In this document: positions 33,375 through 41,310 of the stretch, piece after piece | Position numbering within the stretch: position 1 is the first letter of the stretch | Layout: every line of letters starts with the position of its first letter | Assembly (NCBI GenBank): GCA_016720805.1 | Contig: JADKJZ010000014.1 | Coordinates: 62,001-126,000, forward strand | Direction: 5' to 3' | Source: Gemmatimonadota bacterium | GTDB taxonomy: Bacteria > Gemmatimonadota > Gemmatimonadetes > Gemmatimonadales > GWC2-71-9 | DNA length: 64,000 nucleotides | Translations under genes and position numbers: made by a program | The notes under the pieces: generated by a model | Databases searched by the model: none | The model's input: only the letters and a program-made list of their open reading frames with translations | Told to the model about the DNA's origin: nothing

Positions 33375-34738
33375 CGATCACCACGCACCCCGAGGCCGCC
33401 GAGGCGTTTGCGCAGGATGCCGAGCGGACGGCGTGGCACGATCAGGCGCTCTGGTTCGTGCGCGCCAAGCGCGACCAGGTGACCCGCGCGATTCCGGAGT
33501 GGGAAGCGCTGCGCACCCTCGCCTCGGGCATCAAGGCCCACACGCTGTCACGGCTCGACGAGTACCTCGAGCAGTTCGAGCGGAACGCGCTGGCCAATGG
33601 TGTGGTGGTGCATTGGGCCGCCGATGCCGACGAGCACAACCGGATTGTCCTCGGCATCCTCCGTGATCGCGGCGCGACCCGGTTGGTCAAGAGCAAGTCG
33701 ATGCTCACCGAAGAGTGCCACCTCAATCCGTACCTCGAGGCGCACGGCATCACCGTCGTCGACAGCGACTTGGGCGAGCGGATCGTGCAGCTCGGCCGCG
33801 AAGCGCCAAGCCACATCGTGATGCCGGCGATCCACAAGCGGAAGGCAGAGGTCGGGGCGCTCTTCGCCGAGCACTTCGGCACCTCGCCGGACGAGGACGA
33901 CCCGGGGCGCCTTGCGGATGCCGCGCGTGGGCCGCTCCGCTCGGCACTCTTCGGCGCCGATGCGGCGCTGACGGGCGTCAACTTCGGGGTCGCCGAGACG
34001 GGCGGGATCGTGGTCTGCACCAACGAGGGGAACGCCGACCTCGGCGTCCACCTGGCACCTATCCACATCGCCTGCATGGGCATCGAGAAGCTGGTTCCGC
34101 GGGTGGCCGACCTCGGCGTCTTCCTGCGACTGCTGGCACGGAGTGCCACCGGCCAGCCGATCACCGCGTACAGTTCGCACGTGGTGACACCGCGTGCCCC
34201 CGGGCAGCTCCATTTCGTGATCGTCGACAATGGTCGCAGTGAGCACCTCGGCCGGCCGGAGTTTCGCGAGGCGCTCGCCTGCATCCGCTGTGGCGCCTGC
34301 CTCAACACCTGCCCGGTCTATCGTCGGAGCGGGGGACACAGCTACGGCAGCACCATTCCCGGGCCGATCGGCGCGATCCTCTCGCCCGGGGTCGACCTCG
34401 CCAAGCACGCCTCGCTGCCGTTTGCCTCGACGCTCTGCGGGTCGTGCGGCGACGTCTGCCCGGTCAAGATCGACATCCCGCAGCAGCTCTATCGCTGGCG
34501 GCAGATGGTCGGACGCGCCGGGCTCCTCCCCGCGAAGAAGCGACTGACCATGACGCTGCTCGGCGGCGTCTTCGGATCGCGCGCGTGGTATGAATGGTGT
34601 GGCCGTATGGCGCGGGTGGCCCTGCGCGTGGTGCCAGGGTGGTTGGCGCGCCGGACCGCATGGGGACGGGAGCGGGAACTCCCCGTGGCGCCGAAGGAGT
34701 CGTTCCGCGAGTGGTACCAGCGGAGCGGACGCGGATGA
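33371..34738 (+). CDS. lutB: Lactate utilization protein B (iron-sulfur protein)
   Basis: 455 residues of the LutB/YkgF family. The N-terminal DUF162-like domain (TGVNFGVAETGGIVVCTNEGN) is followed by a ferredoxin domain with two 4Fe-4S motifs: CIRCGACLNTCPVY (about 310) and CGSCGDVCPVK (about 359). It transfers electrons from L-lactate oxidation to the respiratory chain. Start GTG in a GTGA overlap with lutA; stop overlaps lutC as ATGA. Full length for the family. Confidence 0.92.
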   Translation: MTITTHPEAAEAFAQDAERTAWHDQALWFVRAKRDQVTRAIPEWEALRTLASGIKAHTLSRLDEYLEQFERNALANGVVVHWAADADEHNRIVLGILRDRGATRLVKSKSMLTEECHLNPYLEAHGITVVDSDLGERIVQLGREAPSHIVMPAIHKRKAEVGALFAEHFGTSPDEDDPGRLADAARGPLRSALFGADAALTGVNFGVAETGGIVVCTNEGNADLGVHLAPIHIACMGIEKLVPRVADLGVFLRLLARSATGQPITAYSSHVVTPRAPGQLHFVIVDNGRSEHLGRPEFREALACIRCGACLNTCPVYRRSGGHSYGSTIPGPIGAILSPGVDLAKHASLPFASTLCGSCGDVCPVKIDIPQQLYRWRQMVGRAGLLPAKKRLTMTLLGGVFGSRAWYEWCGRMARVALRVVPGWLARRTAWGRERELPVAPKESFREWYQRSGRG

Positions 34739-35292
34739 GCAGCCGTCAGGAGATCCTCGACGCGGTGCGGCGCAATCGTCCTGACGCGCGGCCACTGCCG
34801 GACCTTCCGACCGGCGCGGCATTGCCGCATGATGCCGTGGAACGCTTTGCGGCGATGGTCCGTGAGGTCGGCGGCGAGGCGGTGATCACCGGCGACGTGT
34901 CGACGGCGATCCACAACCGCTACCCGGAGGCGCGCCGAGTCATCTCGATGATGGACGGGGCGCCGTTCACCGCAGGCTCACTCGACGGGATCGACCTGGT
35001 AATAATCCGTGGCGAACTCGGCGTCGTCGAGAACGGGGCGATCTGGGTGGCGGAATCGGCGATGGGGCATCGGGCGTTGCCGTTCGTCACGATGCATCTG
35101 GTACTCGTGCTGCGCGCCACGGATCTCGTGGCCGACATGCATGGCGCCTACGCGGCGCTGGGACTGGAACGCAGAACGCCGGGCTTTGGCGTCTTCATCT
35201 CGGGGCCGTCAAAGACGGCCGACATCGAGCGCGCGCTGGTCATCGGGGCGCAGGGGCCGCGGTCGCTGATGGTCGTCATCACACCGCCGTAG
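34735..35292 (+). CDS. lutC: Lactate utilization protein C
   Basis: 185 residues of the LutC/YkgG (DUF162) family: DGIDLVIIRGELGVVENGAIWVAE and the C-terminal FGVFISGPSKTADIERALVIGAQGP are diagnostic. Last gene of the lutABC set and of the ten-gene operon. Its TAG stop at 35290-35292 is part of a large palindromic repeat, which could also act as a transcription terminator. Confidence 0.92.
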   Translation: MSSRQEILDAVRRNRPDARPLPDLPTGAALPHDAVERFAAMVREVGGEAVITGDVSTAIHNRYPEARRVISMMDGAPFTAGSLDGIDLVIIRGELGVVENGAIWVAESAMGHRALPFVTMHLVLVLRATDLVADMHGAYAALGLERRTPGFGVFISGPSKTADIERALVIGAQGPRSLMVVITPP

Positions 35293-35383
35293 GGGCGACG
35301 CTTGCGTCGCCCCTACGAAAATCGACACCAGCCCGCCGCAAGGATATCCCATTTCGTACGGGCGACGCATGCGTCGCCCCTAC
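35289..35383. repeat. Paired palindromes, family B (GGGGCGACGCATGCGTCGCCCC type)
   Basis: Two near-perfect palindromes (35289-35315 with core GACGCTTGCGTC; 35356-35383 with core GACGCATGCGTC) flank about 40 bp whose ends also pair (TACGAAA with TTTCGTA). The element separates convergent lutC and the DUF3187 gene and contains both stop codons. It probably works as a bidirectional terminator and is an interspersed REP-like element. Confidence 0.7.
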
Positions 35384-36333
35384 CATCTCAATCCCACCTT
35401 GAACCCCACATCGACCGCCGGCCCGCGCGGCGCCAGATCTTCGGTGATACCGATCTGCAGCTCTGGCCACCCTTTCTTGAAATTGACGAGCCCCCCCGCA
35501 TCGAGCGTCACGTCGCGCCCATCGACCGACGCCCAACCCGTCTCCTTCCAGTTCGCCGTTTGGAAGGCAATCGTGGCGAAGAGCGACTGACTCCCGGAGA
35601 ATCGCCAGCGACTGCCGATGAGCCCGCCGAGGAAGGCGCTCTGTTGGTAGGCCGCCAGGGCGCCCTGCGTCGGGGTCCAGCCGGCGGAGAGGCCGGCATC
35701 GACAATGATCCGATTGCTCGCTGCCACTCGCGACGTGAAGGAGCCGGCGAGGCCGACCGACTTGCGCCCCCAGCCATCGCCCGATGCCGTCGCCGTGGGC
35801 AGCGTGATGGTGCCGACCAATTGTGACCGCCCGAAACGCGCGCCGGCGCCGAGGCGGAGGTCGCCGAGGAAGGTCCCGGGGCGGGAGCGGTCGATGACCC
35901 GGCCGTCGGGAAGGGTCTGCGTCCAGCCGAAGGTGTCTTCCGGGCGGCGGTTTCGCGCCGGCACCGGCAGTCCGATCAGGTCGTGATACCAGTTCAGGAA
36001 GGCGTCGAGTTTCCCATCGTAGCCGCCCCGCACCGAAAGGTCGCCGATGAGAAAGGCCGTCGGCGACAGATCCCTCGTCACCCACAGGTCCATCTGCAAG
36101 AGTTCGGCGTCGAACAGGTATTCCCTGCGGTCGACCGATGTCCCCGTCTCGATCACATTGCTGTAGTCGGTGACCAGCCGCACCCGCCAGCCCGGCGCTG
36201 CCCCGACGATCGGCTGCGCATAGAGGGGGGACCGGGCGGCGATGATCGGATTCACCGGAACGAATGGCGGCAGATCCTGGGCGGCAACCGGCACCGCGGC
36301 GAGGAGGAGCGCAAAGGCAGGGAGGAGGCGCAT
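35380..36333 (-). CDS. DUF3187 family outer-membrane protein
   Basis: 317 residues with a signal peptide (LLPAFALLLAAVPVAAQ). It has an all-beta, aromatic-rich pattern of alternating strands and a C-terminal aromatic residue (FKVGLRW), typical of an outer-membrane barrel. The N-terminal NPIIAARSPLYAQPIVG and RVRLVTDYSNVIE match DUF3187. Its stop lies in the palindrome shared with lutC. Function unknown. Divergent from the PAP2 gene. Confidence 0.78.
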   Translation of the reverse strand: MRLLPAFALLLAAVPVAAQDLPPFVPVNPIIAARSPLYAQPIVGAAPGWRVRLVTDYSNVIETGTSVDRREYLFDAELLQMDLWVTRDLSPTAFLIGDLSVRGGYDGKLDAFLNWYHDLIGLPVPARNRRPEDTFGWTQTLPDGRVIDRSRPGTFLGDLRLGAGARFGRSQLVGTITLPTATASGDGWGRKSVGLAGSFTSRVAASNRIIVDAGLSAGWTPTQGALAAYQQSAFLGGLIGSRWRFSGSQSLFATIAFQTANWKETGWASVDGRDVTLDAGGLVNFKKGWPELQIGITEDLAPRGPAVDVGFKVGLRW

Positions 36334-36357
36334 CCCGGAAAGGTAGCGCCGCTCGAC

Positions 36358-36369
36358 TATACTCTAGGA
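36358..36369 (+). promoter_or_regulatory. Candidate -10 element of a leaderless transcript
   Basis: TATACT at 36358-36363 ends 6 nt before the ATG at 36370 (PAP2). There is no Shine-Dalgarno of normal spacing. The same TATACT-plus-6-nt geometry occurs for the ECF sigma gene on the minus strand at 40578. Confidence 0.55.
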
Positions 36370-36945
36370 ATGCGCCCCGCCACCCGTAGCGCCCTCCTCG
36401 CGACCCTCGCCATCGTCCTCGCCCACCTCGGCGACCAGTATGCCTGGCTCCATCTCGGCAAGCCGGGTGTCTACGACGCCGACTTCGGCCGGATGCTGCG
36501 GATCGCCGGCTATCTCCCGCTGTGGATCCTGATGGCGGTCGCCGTCTTTCTGCACACGAGCGATCGCCGCACCGCGCTGCTCATTGGCGGGATGCCCACG
36601 CTTGGCGGACTCGCCGCAGAGGTCGTCAAGATCCTGCTGCGTCGCGAGCGGCCGAGGCTGCACGATGGCGCCTACTACTTCCGGCCCTTCAGCGATCACT
36701 TCTGGTCCACGCGCGACATCGGGCTGCCGTCATCCCACGCCTTCGTGGCGTTCAGCGGCGCCTGGATCCTCTGCCGAGTCTATCCGAGGGCGTGGCCGGT
36801 CTGGGTTGGGCTCGCGGCGGGGTGTGCGCTGACGCGCGTGCAAGCCGAAGCGCACTTCCTCTCGGATGTGACGGTGGCGGCGGTGTTGGCGTACGGGATG
36901 GTGGCGTGGTGCTGGGGAAAGTGGGGCTACCGCCCCACCCCGTGA
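36370..36945 (+). CDS. PAP2 family phosphatase (membrane)
   Basis: 191 residues, five or six transmembrane helices. The three PAP2 motifs are present: KILLRRERPRL (KxxxxxxRP), GLPSSHAF (PSGH-like as PSSH) and TRVQAEAHFLSDV (SRxxxxxHxxxD, first Ser replaced by Thr). Likely acts on undecaprenyl pyrophosphate or a phospholipid phosphate in the periplasm. Leaderless-type promoter just upstream. 18-bp tail overlap with the convergent DUF983 gene. Confidence 0.88.
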   Translation: MRPATRSALLATLAIVLAHLGDQYAWLHLGKPGVYDADFGRMLRIAGYLPLWILMAVAVFLHTSDRRTALLIGGMPTLGGLAAEVVKILLRRERPRLHDGAYYFRPFSDHFWSTRDIGLPSSHAFVAFSGAWILCRVYPRAWPVWVGLAAGCALTRVQAEAHFLSDVTVAAVLAYGMVAWCWGKWGYRPTP

Positions 36946-37310
36946 ACCTTGGCGTCGGGCATCGCCTCGGGGTGCATCGCCAGATCGAAGGCAATGAAGA
37001 GCATCTTCGAGAACGGATAGAGCACCAGCGGCGCGATCACCATGAGCGCCGGCGCACCGAACTGCAGGAAGCTCCACGGCGGATTGGGCCAGGTCCGGAC
37101 GATGATCACCGCCATCGCGATGAAGAGCGTCACTTCCGAGGCCACCAGATTCAGCAGATTGGCGCCGACCCGATTCCCTGACGCCAGGGAATAGCCGCAG
37201 TGCGGGCAATCCTGGATCATCTGGACCCAGTAACGAAAGAGCCCGCCGCCGCCACAATGGGGGCAGCGGAGGCGCAGGGCCCGGGTGATGATGGTGCTGC
37301 GTCGATCCAT
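36927..37310 (-). CDS. DUF983 family membrane protein
   Basis: 127 residues. An N-terminal zinc-ribbon with CPHC (CPHCGGGGLFRYW) and a second CPHC (QDCPHCGYSL), then two transmembrane helices (LNLVASEVTLFIAMAVIIV; GAPALMVIAPLVLYPFSKML) fit DUF983. Start set at the ATG at 37310; a GTG at 37316 is an equal alternative. It lies 9 bp downstream of the TetR gene, so the two are probably co-transcribed. Confidence 0.82.
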   Translation of the reverse strand: MDRRSTIITRALRLRCPHCGGGGLFRYWVQMIQDCPHCGYSLASGNRVGANLLNLVASEVTLFIAMAVIIVRTWPNPPWSFLQFGAPALMVIAPLVLYPFSKMLFIAFDLAMHPEAMPDAKVHGVGR

Positions 37311-37319
37311 GCTCACAAC

Positions 37320-38030
37320 TTAATGGGGGCCGGGCGGCCGGAGGGTCGTGATCCGCAGCGTCCCAGGCGCGACCGGTTCGCTTGGCAGTGCCGGTCCCCC
37401 AGGCGGGGTGGTCGGAGCCGCCGCCAGGCTCAGTTGCTCGAGTCGGGGAAGGCCCCGAACCAGCAGGGCGCTCTGGGTGCCGGCGTCGGCCAGCGGGCCG
37501 AAGGTCGCCTCCCAGAGGAGCTGTTCCAGCGGCGCCCCGATCAGGGCTCGGGCCGTGGCCTCGATCGGGTGGAGCGGGAATTCGCCGCGCTCGATGCCGT
37601 GACGAAGGGCGCGCTCGAGGGAGAGTCGGCCTCTTGTTAGTAGTTCTGTTTCATACAACGTCACGACGTCCGGGAACAGTGGCGCCTCACGCATGACCAG
37701 GATCGCCACCCGTCGCGGCCCCGGCTCCTGCAACACCGCCTCCCACCGACTCAGCAGTAACGCCACCACCTCGCGCGCCGTCATCGCGCCGTACGCCTCG
37801 GCGATCTCCCGGCCCCGGCTCCAGCTCGAGTCGAGATGCCGCTCCACCACGGCCCGAAACAACGCCTCCTTCGAGGGGAAGTAGCGGTAGACCGTCCCCA
37901 CCGTCACCCCGGCCGCTCGGGCAATCTCCTCGATCTTCGCCGCCGCGAAGCCAGCCCGGAAGAACTGCTCCAGGGCGGCATCGAGCAGCTCGTTGGGTCG
38001 CTCGGCGGCGCGGCGATTGAACTTGGCCAT
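37320..38030 (-). CDS. TetR family transcriptional regulator
   Basis: 236 residues from ATG 38030. N-terminal TetR helix-turn-helix (RPNELLDAALEQFFRAGFAAAKIEEIA, then GVTVGTVYRYFPSKEALF). The ligand-binding domain has no family label, and the C-terminus is Pro/Gly-rich and probably flexible. The palindrome GTAAACGACCATTTAC immediately upstream (38035-38050) would be the operator for autorepression. Immediately upstream of DUF983; no transporter adjacent to suggest a substrate. Confidence 0.88.
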   Translation of the reverse strand: MAKFNRRAAERPNELLDAALEQFFRAGFAAAKIEEIARAAGVTVGTVYRYFPSKEALFRAVVERHLDSSWSRGREIAEAYGAMTAREVVALLLSRWEAVLQEPGPRRVAILVMREAPLFPDVVTLYETELLTRGRLSLERALRHGIERGEFPLHPIEATARALIGAPLEQLLWEATFGPLADAGTQSALLVRGLPRLEQLSLAAAPTTPPGGPALPSEPVAPGTLRITTLRPPGPH

Positions 38031-38034
38031 GTAG

Positions 38035-38050
38035 GTAAACGACCATTTAC
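38035..38050. promoter_or_regulatory. Candidate TetR operator (GTAAACGACCATTTAC)
   Basis: A dyad GTAAA-n6-TTTAC, 4 bp upstream of the TetR start, fits the size and position of an autoregulatory TetR-family operator. Low-GC compared with its surroundings. Confidence 0.6.
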
Positions 38051-38063
38051 TTGCTTCGGAGTC

Positions 38064-38188
38064 AAGCGGGGACAGCGAAACGGCGAGAGGCAAACGGAAA
38101 ACGTGGACGGCGAAGGAAAGCGCGATCAGGGTGTCGCCGACCACGACCCGCGCCGTTCGCCCTTCGCCGTTCGCTGTTCGCTGTTACG
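38064..38188. repeat. Heptamer array 1 (degenerate TTCGCCG/CGGCGAA inverted arms)
   Basis: Left arm contains several CGGCGAA-like units and right arm several TTCGCNG units (CGCCGTTCGCCCTTCGCCG continuing TTCGCTGTTCGCTG), about 7-bp spacing, inverted. It sits between the TetR 5' end and the stop codon of the PDZ protein and is the most degenerate of the set. Confidence 0.5.
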
Positions 38189-39392
38189 GCATCTTCCCCG
38201 TCACCGTCTCCGTCTTCTTCTGCCGCATGATCTGCAGCTTGTACTCCTCGCCCGTCTCGTAGGTGCGGAGAATGCGGGCCAGCTGTGCCGGCGAGGTCAC
38301 CTTGCGGCCGTCGACGGAGGTGACGACGTCACCGGCCTGGAGGCCGAGTTCCTGCTTCTCGCCGACGTTGATGACCAGGACGCCCTCGGTGGCACCGAAG
38401 TAGGAGCCGAGGCCGGCGTTGAGCGAGGTCATCTCGAGGGCAGCGAGCGGACCGCCCATTGCCGCCGTGTTGATGGTGAAGCTGTAGCTGCCGCGCGTCA
38501 TCGGGTCGCCGTTGATCTCGGCGAGGCGCAGCGTCTCCATGTTGCCGCCGGAGCGTGAGCGGACCCCAGCGAAGCCGGGGACATCCATCACGGTCGACGG
38601 CGTCACCTTCACGGTCTTGGTGCCGTTGCCGCGGCGCAGCTGGACTTCGATGGTCTTGTTCGGCTCGAGCGCGCCGATCATCGCGATCAGCTTGATGCCC
38701 GGCGTTTCGTCGCCCGACCCGGTCACAGCCTTGCCGGCGAGCTTGGCGATGACGTCGCCGGAGCGGACGCCGCCCTTGTCGGCGGGGCCGCCGGGGGTGA
38801 CGGCGGTGACGTAGGCGCCCCACCGGTCGGTGTCGCGGGCGCGGGTGTCGATGGTGATGCCGAGGCGCGGGCGCGCTGCGATGGCAAGCATGGCGCGACC
38901 CGTCAGGTTGCGTGCTTCGGCGAGGCGGCCGCTCGCGATCGCGTTTTCCCGCAGCATCGCGCCGGCACGCACCTCGGCCAGGCGGTTCGTCGCGTCGAGC
39001 TCGGCCATCCGGCCAGCCGTGGCCCGCTCAGCGAGATCGCTGCGCATCCGGATCTGGGCGCCGGCCGCGCCACGGGTCGCCTCTTCCACGGCGCGCATCT
39101 GGCCGGTGATGGCACGCTCTTGCACGCCGGTACGAGCAACCTCGCTCGCCATCCGCTCGGCCTGGCGCTGCATCTGCACCGATTGCGCCTGCATCCGCAC
39201 CGCCTGTTCCTGCATCCGTGCTGACGCGGCGCGCATTCGCTCGCAGGCCTTCGTCTCCTCCGCCTGGGGAAGACGCTTCCCGTCGACCTTCACGGTACAG
39301 TCCTTGTTCTGGATCATCACCGAGGTGTCCTGCGCGGCGGCGGGAGCCGCAGCGAGCAGAACGAACAGCAGTGAGTGGGTCAGGTTCCGCAT
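38184..39392 (-). CDS. Secreted tandem-PDZ protein with coiled coil
   Basis: 402 residues from ATG 39392 with signal peptide (LLFVLLAAAPAAAQ). At about residues 53-90 there are clear seven-residue repeats (ARMQEQA, VRMQAQS, VQMQRQA, ERMASEV) predicted to form a coiled coil, followed by more helical sequence to about 170. PDZ1 at about 172-275 (RPRLGITIDTRARDTD, GGPADKGGVRSGDVIAKLAG); PDZ2 near the C-terminus (GVLVINVGEKQELGLQAGDV, VTSVDGRKV). No protease domain. Downstream of an ECF sigma/anti-sigma pair on the same strand (26 bp gap), suggesting an envelope stress module. Confidence 0.82.
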   Translation of the reverse strand: MRNLTHSLLFVLLAAAPAAAQDTSVMIQNKDCTVKVDGKRLPQAEETKACERMRAASARMQEQAVRMQAQSVQMQRQAERMASEVARTGVQERAITGQMRAVEEATRGAAGAQIRMRSDLAERATAGRMAELDATNRLAEVRAGAMLRENAIASGRLAEARNLTGRAMLAIAARPRLGITIDTRARDTDRWGAYVTAVTPGGPADKGGVRSGDVIAKLAGKAVTGSGDETPGIKLIAMIGALEPNKTIEVQLRRGNGTKTVKVTPSTVMDVPGFAGVRSRSGGNMETLRLAEINGDPMTRGSYSFTINTAAMGGPLAALEMTSLNAGLGSYFGATEGVLVINVGEKQELGLQAGDVVTSVDGRKVTSPAQLARILRTYETGEEYKLQIMRQKKTETVTGKMP

Positions 39393-39418
39393 GGTTGCTG
39401 CTCCGTCAGGGGGACCGC

Positions 39419-40027
39419 TTAGAGGTCCACGTTGCTGGCCTTGGTGACATGAACTTCCACCAGGGCATTCATCAGGCCGACGCGCTGTTGCCAGAGCGCC
39501 ACTTCCTTTTCCAGTCGTTCCGCCTCGCTGGCCGAGCCCGCCCGGGCGAGCTCCGCATCCAGCGCGGCGATCTTGTCTTCCAGTTGCATCACGACTTCCG
39601 CGGTCGCACCATCTAGGACGCGCGAGTCGGGCTTCCAGTCGCGCAGTCGCTGTTCGAGCAGCTGCGAGTTGCTCATCGCCGTCTCGAGTTGCTGCTCGGC
39701 GTCGAGGGTCGGCGGTGCCAACAGGTGGCGGCCGACCACGGCGATCAGAAAACAGGCGGCGATCGAGAGACCCAACGTCGCGAGACGGCGCTGCCGAGTG
39801 TGCGACTGCTCCCAGTGGAGCCGAGCCTTCACGGCCGGGAACTGATCGCGACCCGGCGTCATGGTGGCCAGGGCACGGAGCCGCGCGGTCCGCTGGTGGA
39901 GGCGGTTCAATTCCGCCTGGCAGGCAGCGCAATCGGCGAGGTGCCGATGGGCCTCGGCCAGGACGGGCTCACTCCGGTCGCCGTCACGGACGGCAAGGAG
40001 CTGTTCCATCGAGAGGTGGGTGATCAT
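39419..40027 (-). CDS. Anti-sigma factor with zf-HC2 finger and coiled-coil exterior
   Basis: 202 residues from ATG 40027, which overlaps the sigma stop as ATGA. zf-HC2 motif in AHRHLADCAACQAEL (about 26-40), transmembrane helix LATLGLSIAACFLIAVVG (about 82-99), then an extracytoplasmic helical region (LETAMSNSQLLEQRLRDW, DKIAALDAELARAG). Expected to hold the preceding ECF factor at the inner membrane and to be regulated from outside, perhaps by proteolysis or through the PDZ protein encoded next. Confidence 0.88.
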   Translation of the reverse strand: MITHLSMEQLLAVRDGDRSEPVLAEAHRHLADCAACQAELNRLHQRTARLRALATMTPGRDQFPAVKARLHWEQSHTRQRRLATLGLSIAACFLIAVVGRHLLAPPTLDAEQQLETAMSNSQLLEQRLRDWKPDSRVLDGATAEVVMQLEDKIAALDAELARAGSASEAERLEKEVALWQQRVGLMNALVEVHVTKASNVDL

Positions 40028-40578
40028 GCCAGGGACTCCTCTCCCAGCCAGACGCGGAGGCGCTGGTGCGCCCGGGCCAGCTGGGACTTCGAGAAGGACG
40101 CCGTCTTCCCCATCTGGGTGGCGATCTCCTCGTGGGTGAATCCCTCCACGTCGTGCAGCCAGACCACGGCGCGAGCGGTGTCGCTCAGCCGTTCCAGGGC
40201 AGCCTCGAGGTCCATCTTGAGGGCGACCGAGGCGCCCCGCGAGGGGGCCAGATCGTCGTGGAGGTCGTCGGTGACGCGGTACTTGTTCCGCCGGAGGCGC
40301 ATCAGCGCCTTGGAGGAGGTCACGGTGCGGATCCAGCCCCAAATGGAGCCATCTCCACGGTAGTTGCGAATACTACGACATACCTCGAAGAAGGTCTCCT
40401 GCAGCACATCCTCGGCGTCCTCGGTTGTGCGGCAGATCCGCCGGGCGAGGTTGTACGCCGGGGTGCTGTAGGCCCGGTAGAGGGTCTCCAGCGCGATCGG
40501 GTCGCCTTGCTTCGCGAGGGCGATCACCGAGTCGGCGTTCGGAAGGGTCATCGCATCCATCGTCAGGGCTCGTGTCAT
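40024..40578 (-). CDS. ECF-type RNA polymerase sigma-70 factor
   Basis: 184 residues. Region 2 (FSTPAYNLARRIC-like AYSTPAYNLARRICRTTEDAED, VLQETFFEVCRSI, IWGWIRTVTSSKAL) and region 4 (LSDTARAVVWLHDVEGFTHEEIATQMGK, SFSKSQLARAHQRL) are complete. A TATACT 6 nt before the ATG at 40578 with no Shine-Dalgarno favours that start and a leaderless message. First of a three-gene cassette (sigma, anti-sigma, tandem PDZ). Confidence 0.9.
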   Translation of the reverse strand: MTRALTMDAMTLPNADSVIALAKQGDPIALETLYRAYSTPAYNLARRICRTTEDAEDVLQETFFEVCRSIRNYRGDGSIWGWIRTVTSSKALMRLRRNKYRVTDDLHDDLAPSRGASVALKMDLEAALERLSDTARAVVWLHDVEGFTHEEIATQMGKTASFSKSQLARAHQRLRVWLGEESLA

Positions 40579-40584
40579 GGCAGC

Positions 40585-40590
40585 AGTATA
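40585..40590 (-). promoter_or_regulatory. Candidate -10 element of a leaderless transcript
   Basis: TATACT on the minus strand, 6 nt before the ATG at 40578. Same distance as upstream of the PAP2 gene. Confidence 0.5.
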
Positions 40591-40658
40591 GATGCAGGGA
40601 CGGCCGGGAGCGTCGCAGGGGGCCGGACGAAGGGGGGCGGGGGGAGGGTTTCAGGACG

Positions 40659-40757
40659 GGATGATGGATGATGGATGATGGACAGTGATGAGTCCTGTGG
40701 GGGAGAGGCGGTCGGTCGCACCACCATCCACCATCCATCATCCATCATCCATCATCC
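40659..40757. repeat. Heptamer array 2 (GGATGAT/ATCATCC inverted arms)
   Basis: Left arm 40659-40690: at least three tandem copies of ATGATGG. Right arm 40720-40757: about five copies of the reverse complement CCATCAT and the variant CCATCCA, all in 7-bp register. The loop is about 35 bp. It lies between the divergent ECF sigma gene and the ferritin gene, ending just upstream of the ferritin ribosome site. Confidence 0.8.
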
Positions 40758-40794
40758 TATCTTTCAGCCAACCCTCCACCGGAGCTCCGCCCGC

Positions 40795-41310
40795 ATGGTG
40801 TCCCCGAAGCTGCAAGATGCCCTGAACGCCCAGATCAACCTCGAGCTCGCCTCCTCCTACGCCTACCTGGCGATGGCGGCCTACTTCGATGCCAATTCGC
40901 TGCCCGGCATGTCGAGCTGGATGCGGGTGCAGTCGGAGGAGGAGCGGGTCCACGCCATGAAGATCTATGACCACATGGGCGACCGGGGTGGCCAGGTGGT
41001 GTTGCAGGCGATTGCGGCCCCCGACCACGAGTTCGCCTCCCCACTGGCGGTCTTCCAGTCCGCGCTTCATCATGAGCAGGTGGTGACCCGCTCGATCAAC
41101 GCCCTGTACGCCCTGGCCGTGGTGGAGAATGACTACCCGGCTCAGGTGATGCTGCAGTGGTTCATCAATGAACAGGTCGAGGAAGAGAAGAACGCCATGA
41201 CGGCGATCGATCAGCTCAAGATGGCGGCCGGCAACCCGTCGGCGATTCTGATGCTGGACCAACTCTTTGGCGCGCGGACGGCGGAGCCGGCCGGCGGGGA
41301 GACCACCTGA
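40795..41310 (+). CDS. Non-heme ferritin
   Basis: 171 residues: four-helix bundle with ferroxidase centre residues Glu17 in NLELASSYAYLAMAAYF, the EEERVHAMKIYDHM segment (Glu50 and His53 region) and Gln/Glu residues later (VMLQWFINEQVEEEKN). Full length for bacterial FtnA. It stores iron as ferric mineral. The ATG at 40795 has GGAG 8 nt upstream. Its stop shares a base with the next gene (TGATG). Confidence 0.92.
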   Translation: MVSPKLQDALNAQINLELASSYAYLAMAAYFDANSLPGMSSWMRVQSEEERVHAMKIYDHMGDRGGQVVLQAIAAPDHEFASPLAVFQSALHHEQVVTRSINALYALAVVENDYPAQVMLQWFINEQVEEEKNAMTAIDQLKMAAGNPSAILMLDQLFGARTAEPAGGETT

